A stretch of DNA of 8,361 nucleotides, taken from positions 1 to 8,361 of the forward strand of contig JBAUTF010000040.1 in the NCBI GenBank assembly GCA_049582065.1, given 5' to 3'. Position 1 is the first letter of the stretch, and each line of letters starts with the position of its first letter. Below, in pieces: positions 1 through 5,683 of this stretch. A program made the translations under genes and the position numbers. The notes under the pieces were generated by a model. It searched no databases and had not been told where the DNA came from. It saw only the letters and a list, made by a program, of their open reading frames with translations. Source of the DNA: DATKSS01 sp049582065. GTDB lineage: Bacteria; Chloroflexota; Dormibacteria; Dormibacterales; Dormibacteraceae.

Positions 1-95
1 ACGTGCGCGCGGATCGCCGGCTCGCGGCTGTGGACGGCCTGCGCGAGCGCGCCCACCACGGCGCGGGCCTGGGCCGGCAGACGGTCGAGGTCCAT
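1..95 (-). CDS. N-terminus of an unidentified protein, cut by the window edge
   Basis: An open frame reads leftward from an ATG at 95-93 to the window edge and gives 31 codons (MDLDRLPAQARAVVGALAQA at its start, then VHSREPAIRAH). The peptide is Ala/Arg-rich and probably helical. It holds no motif I recognise, so I assign no function. The start is supported by a TAGGCT box 7 bases upstream on the same strand, the same hexamer that precedes the divergent gene at 203. No Shine-Dalgarno sequence is visible, so the message may be leaderless. Most of the gene lies outside the window. It could instead be a chance frame, since long open frames are common at this base composition. Confidence 0.5.
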   Translation of the reverse strand, partial: MDLDRLPAQARAVVGALAQAVHSREPAIRAH

Positions 96-102
96 CGGCC
101 GA

Positions 103-108
103 AGCCTA
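103..108 (-). promoter_or_regulatory. Candidate -10 box (TAGGCT) for the leftward gene starting at 95
   Basis: On the minus strand TAGGCT is followed by 7 bases and then the ATG at 95, the geometry expected when transcription starts at or next to the start codon. No good -35 box is visible 16-18 bases upstream. The same hexamer occurs on the other strand at 191-196, 6 bases before the divergent ATG. This is inferred from pattern only. Confidence 0.4.
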
Positions 109-166
109 CAGGACGGGTTTAGTGAGAAGGAGTCGCACGTTTGGAGGGGTCGACTCGAATATAAAG

Positions 167-196
167 TTGCGACTCTGTAGCGATAAGCCTTAGGCT
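167..196 (+). promoter_or_regulatory. Candidate promoter of the NiCoT permease (TTGCGA, 18-bp spacer, TAGGCT)
   Basis: A -35-like TTGCGA (167-172) and a -10-like TAGGCT (191-196) are separated by 18 bases. TAGGCT ends 6 bases before the ATG at 203. With no Shine-Dalgarno sequence in front of this gene, a leaderless transcript is the simplest reading. The region is AT-rich for this window (around 158-168). A second possible -10, TATAAA at 160-165, would give a leader of about 30 bases but has no well-spaced -35. I see no nickel- or cobalamin-responsive riboswitch; the spacer is too short for the latter. Confidence 0.5.
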
Positions 197-202
197 CCAC
201 TG

Positions 203-1279
203 ATGGCGTCCATGCGGACCGTCCTGAGCGAGTCGTTCGACCGGGGCGAGCGCCACCGCCTGTTTGGCTTCTTCGGAGGGGTGGCTTTCCTGCACCTCGC
301 GGGTTGGGGCCTGCTCCTGGTGTTGGCCGCCCACCAGCCGACCATCCTGGCCCTCGGCGGCCTGGCTTACACCTTCGGCCTGCGTCATGCCTTCGACGCC
401 GACCACATCTCGGCGATCGACAACACCACGCGCAAGCTCCTGCAGGACGGCCGCAAACCTGTCGGGGTCGGGTTCTTCTTCTCGCTCGGGCATTCGACGG
501 TGGTTTTCCTCATCGCGGCCGCGCTCGGGCTCACGGTGAAATGGATCGTCGACGGGGTGGCGAGCGACGGAGGCCGGATACGCGCCGTCGGGGCGCTTGT
601 GAGCGGCGGAGTCTCGGGCGGCTTCCTGGTCCTGATCGGGGTCATGAACCTGGTCATCCTCCTGGACATCGTCCGCGTGTACCGGAGGATGCGGGCCGGG
701 GGTTACGACCGCGAATCGCTCGAGCATGAGCTGACCGCGGGCGGTTTCATGACCAGGATCTTCGGCCGGCTGTTCCGAATGATCAGGCACAGCTGGCAGA
801 TGTATCCGATCGGGTTCCTCTTCGGGCTCGGCTTCGACACCGCCTCGGAGGTCGCGATCCTGGCCATCTCGGCCGGTGCCGCGGCCAAGGGCCTCCCGTT
901 CATGGCGGTGCTGGCGCTGCCCCTGATCTTCGCAGCCGGCATGTCGCTGATGGATACAGCCGACGGGGCGTTCATGGCGAAGGCTTACTCGTGGGCCTTC
1001 GCGAGCCCCATCCGCAAGGTCTTCTACAACCTCACCATGACGAGCCTGTCGGTGTTCGTCGCGCTCTTCGTCGGGGTGATCGAGCTGACGCAGGTGTTGA
1101 TCCAGGCGCTCGGTCTGAAAGGCGGGATGTTCGGCGCGATCGCCGGCTTCGACCTCATCGGCCGGGCCGGCTACTTCATCGTCGCCGCATTCATCCTTGC
1201 GTGGGTGGTGGCGCTGATGATCTACAAGGCTCGGCGCATCGACGAGAGCTGGGCGGAGGGCATCGAGAAGGTCGCCTAG
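203..1279 (+). CDS. NiCoT-family nickel/cobalt permease (HoxN/NixA type)
   Basis: This integral membrane permease is predicted to import Ni2+ and/or Co2+ as a single-component, high-affinity secondary transporter. All four NiCoT signatures are present: RHAFDADH (61-68), with the HX4DH metal-selectivity motif formed by H62, D67 and H68; LGHSTVVF (95-102); GFLFGLGFDTASE (204-216); and AAGMSLMDTADG (244-255). At 358 aa with about eight hydrophobic segments and a large charged loop between the second and third pairs of signatures (about 160-200), it matches the usual family length. The ATG at 203 is placed by the TAGGCT box; a second ATG three codons later (212) is also possible. No urease, hydrogenase or cobalamin gene is in view, so Ni versus Co preference cannot be decided from context. 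The next gene is 89 bases away with its own promoter-like sequence, so this is probably a single-gene unit. The family is certain and the metal is inferred. Confidence 0.95.
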   Translation: MASMRTVLSESFDRGERHRLFGFFGGVAFLHLAGWGLLLVLAAHQPTILALGGLAYTFGLRHAFDADHISAIDNTTRKLLQDGRKPVGVGFFFSLGHSTVVFLIAAALGLTVKWIVDGVASDGGRIRAVGALVSGGVSGGFLVLIGVMNLVILLDIVRVYRRMRAGGYDRESLEHELTAGGFMTRIFGRLFRMIRHSWQMYPIGFLFGLGFDTASEVAILAISAGAAAKGLPFMAVLALPLIFAAGMSLMDTADGAFMAKAYSWAFASPIRKVFYNLTMTSLSVFVALFVGVIELTQVLIQALGLKGGMFGAIAGFDLIGRAGYFIVAAFILAWVVALMIYKARRIDESWAEGIEKVA

Positions 1280-1338
1280 AGGCCGAGCCCAGCACGGGCG
1301 AACGGCCCTTAATTGCAGGGACCATCCGCTCCATGCGG

Positions 1339-1366
1339 CGCGGCCGGACGGCTTAAGCTGGCCGCG
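1339..1366. repeat. Inverted repeat around the -10 box of the S1P-lyase gene (candidate operator)
   Basis: CGCGGCC (1339-1345) and GGCCGCG (1360-1366) form perfect 7-bp arms around a 14-base centre. The arms extend inward by one G-T and one G-C pair. The centre carries the palindrome GCTTAAGC (1351-1358), which overlaps the TAAGCT -10 candidate. The arms are G+C-only and so partly expected by chance, but their position over the promoter makes an operator plausible. No regulator gene lies beside it. Confidence 0.35.
1354..1359 (+). promoter_or_regulatory. Candidate -10 box (TAAGCT) of the S1P-lyase gene
   Basis: TAAGCT ends 9 bases before the ATG at 1369. No Shine-Dalgarno sequence lies in between (the bases are G/C only), so a leaderless or near-leaderless message is likely. 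No convincing -35 hexamer is seen 16-19 bases upstream. The box resembles the TAGGCT sequences before the starts at 95 and 203. Confidence 0.4.
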
Positions 1367-1368
1367 GG

Positions 1369-2790
1369 ATGGGCGCGGACGACAACGACGGGTCTCTGAT
1401 CGACTTTTACCCCTACCGCGCCCGGTTCAAGGTCTATGAGCGGCTCGAGCCGCAGGGCAGGGCCCGCCAGAGCATCCTCGACGAGCTCGCGACGATGGCG
1501 TCTGAGGAGGACCGCATCGCCGACCAGGGCCGGGTGTCGGGCTCCATCTACCACGGCGGCCACGACCACTACGCGTTCCTGACCGAGGTGTTCCGGCTGT
1601 TCGCCCACTCCAACGTGCTGCAGCGGGACATGTATCCCAGCGCCACCAAGCTGGAGGCCGAGATCGTCGCCATGACCGCGTCGATGCTGCACGGCGAGTC
1701 TGTCCCGCAGCATCACCCCGGAGAGCACGCGTGCGGGGTGGTGACGTTCGGGGGCACGGAGAGCCTGATCAACCCGATGCTCGTGTACCGCGATCGAGGC
1801 CGCGCGGAGAAAGGCATCACAGACCCCGAGGTCATCATCCCGGTCACGGCGCACGTGGCCCTCGAAAAGGCCGCCCACATGCTTGGGATCAAGCTCTTGA
1901 AGGCGCCCCTGCGCGACGACTTCAAGGCCGACGTCGACTGGATGCGACGCCACGTCACCAAGAACACGGTCGCCCTCGTCGGCTCGGCTCCGAACTATGC
2001 GCACGGGCTGATCGACCCGATCGAGGAGCTGGCCGAGATAGCGCTCGAACACGACATCGGCCTGCACGTCGACGGCTGTCTCGGCGGGTTCATCCTGCCG
2101 TGGGGCGAGCGGCTCGGCTACAAGATTCCCCGCTTCGACTTCCGTGTGCCGGGCGTCACCTCGATCTCGGCCGACACCCATAAGTACGGGTACGCGCTGA
2201 AAGGCACTTCGGTGCTGCTGTACCGCAACAGCAACCTTCGCAAATACCAGTACTTCAACTACCCCGACTGGCCGGGCGGCATCTACATGTCGCCGGGTCT
2301 GTCGGGGAGCCGCTCCGGAGGCATCGTGGCCGCGACCTGGGCGGCGATGGTAAGCCTGGGTGAGAAGGGGTACCTGGAGGTTGCGGACCGGATCTTCAAA
2401 ACCGCCGCGGCGATACGCGCTGGGGTCGACTCAATCCCGGAGCTCGAGGTCATCGGCGACCCGACCTTCCTGGTCGCGTTCCGCTCGCCGGAGCTGAACA
2501 TCTATCACGTCAACGACCACCTCATCGCCAGGGGTTGGCGGTTGAACGCACTGCACCTCCCGCCTGCGCTTCATTTCTGCGTGACGCGACCCAACACCGC
2601 CCCCGGGGTCGCGGATGCTTTTGTCGCGGACCTTGGCGATGCCGTGGAGTACGCCAAGCACCCCGCACGCGATGAGCCGAAGAGCGGCGCGCTTTACGGG
2701 CTCGGCGGCACGCCGTCGGGAAACGAGATCCTCGAGGTCCTGTTCACCGCGGCGCTGGATGCCATGTACGAGGTGGCGCCGACCGAATGA
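1369..2790 (+). CDS. Sphingosine-1-phosphate lyase homologue (PLP-dependent, group II decarboxylase fold)
   Basis: The family cleaves phosphorylated long-chain bases to phosphoethanolamine plus a fatty aldehyde, using pyridoxal 5'-phosphate. Seen here are the phosphate-cup motif TFGGTES (126-132), H162 in the place of the PLP-stacking histidine, HVDGCLGGF (233-241) with D235 for the pyridine nitrogen, and SADTHKYGY with the Schiff-base lysine K272. A second conserved lysine, K278, lies six residues on, the spacing known from the Symbiobacterium enzyme. The stretch around W304-GGIY and the SGSRSGG motif after it also resemble the eukaryotic lyase strongly. At 473 aa it lacks the N-terminal membrane anchor of the eukaryotic enzyme, so it should be cytosolic, as in other bacterial members. 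The start has no Shine-Dalgarno but follows a -10-like box. The kinase gene follows after 89 bases. Related amino-acid decarboxylases are less likely because of the lyase-type K272/K278 region; the true substrate remains an inference. Confidence 0.9.
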   Translation: MGADDNDGSLIDFYPYRARFKVYERLEPQGRARQSILDELATMASEEDRIADQGRVSGSIYHGGHDHYAFLTEVFRLFAHSNVLQRDMYPSATKLEAEIVAMTASMLHGESVPQHHPGEHACGVVTFGGTESLINPMLVYRDRGRAEKGITDPEVIIPVTAHVALEKAAHMLGIKLLKAPLRDDFKADVDWMRRHVTKNTVALVGSAPNYAHGLIDPIEELAEIALEHDIGLHVDGCLGGFILPWGERLGYKIPRFDFRVPGVTSISADTHKYGYALKGTSVLLYRNSNLRKYQYFNYPDWPGGIYMSPGLSGSRSGGIVAATWAAMVSLGEKGYLEVADRIFKTAAAIRAGVDSIPELEVIGDPTFLVAFRSPELNIYHVNDHLIARGWRLNALHLPPALHFCVTRPNTAPGVADAFVADLGDAVEYAKHPARDEPKSGALYGLGGTPSGNEILEVLFTAALDAMYEVAPTE

Positions 2791-2795
2791 AGGGC

Positions 2796-2869
2796 CCCCA
2801 CGAAACCAAGGCGAGCCGCTCGCCGACCCGCTACGGAGGTCGGATCGCGGGTCCTGGGATTTCGTGGGG
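2796..2869 (+). promoter_or_regulatory. Predicted three-way-junction RNA between lyase and kinase genes
   Basis: The spacer can fold into a closed multibranch structure. P1 is a perfect 10-bp stem, CCCCACGAAA (2796-2805) with TTTCGTGGGG (2860-2869), extended by C2806-G2858 and C2807-G2857 around a bulged A2859. P2 is GGCGAG (2810-2815) with CTCGCC (2819-2824) and a 3-base loop. P3 is GACCCGC (2825-2831) with GCGGGTC (2847-2853) and a 15-base loop. A competing stem, CCGACC (2823-2828) with GGTCGG (2838-2843), excludes P3 and opens the base of P2. The element begins 5 bases after the lyase stop and ends 10 bases before the kinase GTG. There is no U-tract, so a classical intrinsic terminator is unlikely. 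A cis-regulatory leader, a processing or stability element, or a dispersed palindromic repeat are all possible. It matches no riboswitch class that I know. Confidence 0.5.
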
Positions 2870-2879
2870 ATAAGAGGCC

Positions 2880-4427
2880 GTGCCTGAGCCCTGGGTCCTC
2901 GCCGTGGACCTCGGCACGGGCGGCCCCAAGACCGGCGCGGTGTCAGCGCGTGGCGAGATCCTCGCCTCGCGGGTGGCCGCAGTTCGGACGCGTTACCTCG
3001 CCGGCGGCGGCGCTGTGCAGGACACGGCCGAATGGTGGGACTGCATCCGGGCCGGGACGCGCGAGGTGCTGGCCTCCGGCGCCGTCGATCCGCGTCAGCT
3101 GATTGGGGTCGGCATCACGGGCCAGTGGGGCTCCACTGTGCCCGTCGACGCCGAGGGCCGGGCGGTGGGGGACTGCCGGCTGTGGGCGGACACGCGCGGC
3201 GCCCCCTTCTCCGCCAGGGCCGTCGGAGGCCCGGTCGCGCTTTTCGGCTATTCGCCGGGAAACATGCTGCGCTGGATTCAGGTCACCGGCGGCGCGCCTT
3301 CGCCGAGCGGCGCCGACCCTCTGGGCCACGAGCTCTTTCTGCGCAACATCGAGCCCGACGTCTACGCGAAGGCCAAGACTCTGCTCGAGCCACTCGACTA
3401 CCTGGGCCTTCGCTTCACCGGCCGTGCGGCGGCCACGCCCGCTTCGATGATCCTTTCCTGGCTCACCGACAACCGGCCCGGCGCCAAGGTGGGGTACGTG
3501 GATGAGCTGGTCAAGAGGTCCGGGCGCGATCGTGGCCGGCTCCCGGAACTGCTGCCCACCGGCAGCGTGCTGGGGCTGGTCAGGCAGGATGTTGCCGATG
3601 CGCTCGGGATACCGCTCGTCCCCGTGATCGCCGGCGTCCCCGACCTGCACACCTCGTTCATCGGCTCCGGGGCTGTGGCGCCCTACGAGGCTCACGTCAC
3701 GATCAGCACGACCGCGTGGATCGCGTGCGAGGTGCCGTTCAAGAGGACCGACGTGGTCCACCAGATGGCTTCGGTGCCGGGACTGCGACCGGACCGCTAC
3801 CTCGTGGCCAACAACCACGAGACCGCGGGCCTCTGCCTCCAGTGGCTCCGCGATTCCGTGGTGTCGTCGGATTACGAAAGCCTGGTCGCTCTGGCCGCCG
3901 ACGCGCCCCCCGGATCGGGAGGTCTGATCTTCACGCCGTGGCTGAACGGAGAGCGCACGCCGGTCGAGGATCGCACGTTGCGCGGCGCGTTCCTCAACAT
4001 CTCGCTGGCCACGGAGCGCTCGCACATGGTCCGAGCCGTGATGGAAGGCGTGGCGTTCAATGCCCGGTGGCTGCTCGACGCAGTGGAACGTTTCGTCCGG
4101 CGTCCGATCCCGAGCTTGAGGATCCTCGGGGGTGGGGCCCAGTCGGACCTCTGGTGCCAGATCCACGCGGACATCCTCGGCCGGCGCATCGAAAGGGTTG
4201 CCGACCCGATGTTCGCAAGCCTTAGGGGAGCAGGGTTGTTCGCCGCGATCTCGTTGGGCAAGATCTCGCTCGACGATGTGAAGGGCCTGGTGCGCATCAC
4301 TCATGTGTTCGAGCCGGACCGCAATGCCCGCGAGGTTTACGAGCCGATGTACTCGGAGTTCAAGCGGTTCTACGGGAGCCTTCACGCAAGCTATGCGCGC
4401 CTCAACGCGAGAGGAGACAAGCCATGA
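2880..4427 (+). CDS. FGGY-family carbohydrate kinase (xylulokinase-like, substrate unknown)
   Basis: This is a predicted cytosolic ATP-dependent kinase of a sugar or polyol, with two actin/hexokinase-type domains. The N-terminal domain carries the phosphate-binding D10-L-G-T loop, a GQWGS segment (81-85) where the classical xylulokinase has GQMHG, and LWADTRG (101-107). The catalytic base is probably D255 in GVPDLHTSF. The C-terminal domain has NGERTPVEDRTLRG (356-369) and the GGGAQSDLW ATP-site motif (417-425). At 515 aa the length is normal. The GTG start is fixed: an in-frame TAA lies at 2871-2873, only three codons upstream, and no other early start would keep the D10 loop. The purine run AAGAGG is too close to the GTG for good ribosome binding, and the folded spacer lies directly upstream, so translation may depend on that structure or on the upstream gene. 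Its stop overlaps the transporter start. The family is certain. The substrate is not: the QWGS variant argues against a plain D-xylulokinase. Confidence 0.9.
   Translation: MPEPWVLAVDLGTGGPKTGAVSARGEILASRVAAVRTRYLAGGGAVQDTAEWWDCIRAGTREVLASGAVDPRQLIGVGITGQWGSTVPVDAEGRAVGDCRLWADTRGAPFSARAVGGPVALFGYSPGNMLRWIQVTGGAPSPSGADPLGHELFLRNIEPDVYAKAKTLLEPLDYLGLRFTGRAAATPASMILSWLTDNRPGAKVGYVDELVKRSGRDRGRLPELLPTGSVLGLVRQDVADALGIPLVPVIAGVPDLHTSFIGSGAVAPYEAHVTISTTAWIACEVPFKRTDVVHQMASVPGLRPDRYLVANNHETAGLCLQWLRDSVVSSDYESLVALAADAPPGSGGLIFTPWLNGERTPVEDRTLRGAFLNISLATERSHMVRAVMEGVAFNARWLLDAVERFVRRPIPSLRILGGGAQSDLWCQIHADILGRRIERVADPMFASLRGAGLFAAISLGKISLDDVKGLVRITHVFEPDRNAREVYEPMYSEFKRFYGSLHASYARLNARGDKP
4411..4416 (+). 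promoter_or_regulatory. Shine-Dalgarno GAGGAG for the MFS transporter
   Basis: GAGGAG sits 7 bases before the ATG at 4424, inside the end of the kinase gene. Together with the ATGA stop/start overlap it fixes the transporter start and indicates translational coupling to the kinase. It contrasts with the Shine-Dalgarno-less starts at 203, 1369 and 5684. Confidence 0.8.
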
Positions 4428-5611
4428 CGACCAACGTCGCAGCCATGCCGCGGCTCGGGGCCAACCGCTGGCTGGTCCTTGGGGCTTACGCCCTGCTCGC
4501 CGCCTGCACTCAGCTCCTGTGGCTGACGTTCGCGGCGGTGGACACCCGCAGCGCGGCAGCGATGAAGGTGGACGTCGGCCTGGTCGGCGACCTGGCGGCG
4601 GTCTTTCCGTTCGTCTACATCGTCCTGGCGCTGCCGACCGGCCGCTGGCTCGACATGAGGTTCACGCAGGCGCTTGGAGCCGGCGCCCTTCTCACCGCAG
4701 TGGGGGCGCTGGTCAGGCTCGTCTCGCCGGATTCCTTCGGCTGGCAGATGGCCGGACAGCTCGTGATATCCGCCGGACAGCCACTGGTGCTCAACAGCAT
4801 CACGAAGGTCTCAGCCCGGTATTTCGCCCCGGCGGAAAGGGCGACCGCGATCTCGATCGGCACCGCGGCCCTGTTCGTGGGGATCCTCGTCTCGGTGGTG
4901 ATCGCTGGTCCGTTGGTTGATGCGGGAGGGCTTTCCCTCCTCATCTGGGTGGAGGCCGTCCCGGCGGTGATCTCCGCGCTTTTCGTTCTGGTGGCCTTTC
5001 GCACGCCCCCGGCATTCCCCGACGATCCTTCCGCCGCCATCAGCCTGCGCTGGCTGGCCGGCGACCGCTTCATGTGGACGCTGGCCGCTCTTGTCTTCAT
5101 CGGCATGGGCACGTACAACGCCCTCGCCACCTGGCTGCAGCCGATCCTCGCCCACTTCGGAGAAGGCGATGCGGCGGGCAACCTCATCGCGGTGCTGACG
5201 TTCGCCGGCGTGCTGGGAGCGGCTGTGCTGCCGACCGCAGCCGCCCGGCGCGACCGCCGCCGGTCCCTGCTGGTCCTGGCTCTGGTCTTCTCCGCGACGG
5301 CTTTCGTGGCGGTCGCGGCGATCCACAACGTCATCTGGATGGGGGCGTGGATGTTTGGGGCGGGCTTCGTCCTGCTGGCCGCGCTGCCGGTCGTGCTCGA
5401 CTGGTCCGACATCCACTCCGGTCCTGAGCGCCAGGGAGGGGCGGTCGGCTTCTTGATGATGGCGGGCAACCTCGGCGGCCTTCTGCTGGTGCTGCTCGTT
5501 CAGGCGGTGATCGGGAACCCATACCTCGCCCTGGGCGCGATGGTCGTGGTGGCGCTGGCGGGGGTTCCGGTCGTCCTGCGCCTGCCCTCGCACGTTTCCG
5601 CGACGAGATAA
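4424..5611 (+). CDS. Major facilitator superfamily transporter
   Basis: This is a 395-aa polytopic inner-membrane protein with about twelve hydrophobic segments, the normal MFS size. The loop after segment 2 has PTGRWLDMR (71-79), a degenerate form of the MFS motif A. A conserved-looking stretch around 117-150 (GQPLVLNS, then ARYFAPAERATA) resembles, from memory, the FLVCR/SLC49-type MFS group that moves haem, choline, ethanolamine or pyridoxine in animals; this is a weak impression and not an assignment. A central charged loop (about 193-212) separates the two six-helix halves, followed by a basic ARRDRRR patch at about 275. The gene overlaps the kinase stop by 4 bases (ATGA) and has a strong GAGGAG site, so the two are made together. 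The natural reading is import of the kinase substrate or of a related compound. Direction and substrate cannot be read from the sequence. Confidence 0.9.
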   Translation: MTTNVAAMPRLGANRWLVLGAYALLAACTQLLWLTFAAVDTRSAAAMKVDVGLVGDLAAVFPFVYIVLALPTGRWLDMRFTQALGAGALLTAVGALVRLVSPDSFGWQMAGQLVISAGQPLVLNSITKVSARYFAPAERATAISIGTAALFVGILVSVVIAGPLVDAGGLSLLIWVEAVPAVISALFVLVAFRTPPAFPDDPSAAISLRWLAGDRFMWTLAALVFIGMGTYNALATWLQPILAHFGEGDAAGNLIAVLTFAGVLGAAVLPTAAARRDRRRSLLVLALVFSATAFVAVAAIHNVIWMGAWMFGAGFVLLAALPVVLDWSDIHSGPERQGGAVGFLMMAGNLGGLLLVLLVQAVIGNPYLALGAMVVVALAGVPVVLRLPSHVSATR

Positions 5612-5632
5612 GGGGACCAGGACCCCGAATCG

Positions 5633-5654
5633 GGCGGCCCTTCGGCCTGCCGCC
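5633..5654 (+). terminator. GC hairpin after the MFS gene (possible terminator without U-tract)
   Basis: GGCGGC (5633-5638) and GCCGCC (5649-5654) form a 6-bp stem whose loop contains CTTCGG. An alternative is the shorter GGCC/GGCC hairpin (5636-5639 with 5644-5647). A weaker GGGG/CCCC pair precedes it (about 5612-5625). No T-run follows. Such hairpins sometimes end transcripts in high-G+C bacteria, but at this base composition one is also expected by chance. The rest of the 5612-5683 spacer holds the promoter of the next gene. Confidence 0.3.
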
Positions 5655-5671
5655 GGGCGGATCTCCGGGCA

Positions 5672-5677
5672 TAGCGT
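5672..5677 (+). promoter_or_regulatory. Candidate -10 box (TAGCGT) of the NlpC/P60 lipoprotein gene
   Basis: TAGCGT ends 6 bases before the ATG at 5684, the same spacing as the TAGGCT box before 203. The only purine-rich run (GAGG, 5679-5682) is a single base from the ATG, too close for a ribosome binding site. A leaderless message is therefore plausible. No clear -35 is seen. Confidence 0.35.
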
Positions 5678-5683
5678 CGAGGC

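Noticed and set aside
1280..1368. Weak hairpins after the NiCoT gene (GCCC/GGGC near 1287-1300, CCCT/AGGG at 1306-1320) as a terminator
   Set aside because: The stems are only 4 bp and have no T-run; expected by chance at this base composition.
1309..2181. Leftward 290-codon open frame opposite the S1P-lyase gene
   Set aside because: Antisense to the PLP and histidine motifs of a well-conserved enzyme; low-complexity translation with no domain.
2796..2869. Intrinsic terminator for the lyase gene
   Set aside because: The closing stem is strong but branched, its hairpins are G+C-rich without a following T-run, and the next gene starts 10 bases later, so a regulatory or processing structure fits better.
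2943..4385. Leftward 480-codon open frame opposite the FGGY kinase
   Set aside because: It is the antisense shadow of a clearly conserved kinase, is rich in Arg/His/Pro/Gly, and has no recognisable domain. Such frames are common in high-G+C DNA.
4615..5593. Two leftward frames (4615-5469 and 4811-5593) opposite the MFS gene
   Set aside because: Their translations are Ser/Thr/Ala- or Arg/Asp/His-rich shadows with no motif, while the plus-strand MFS frame has membrane segments throughout.
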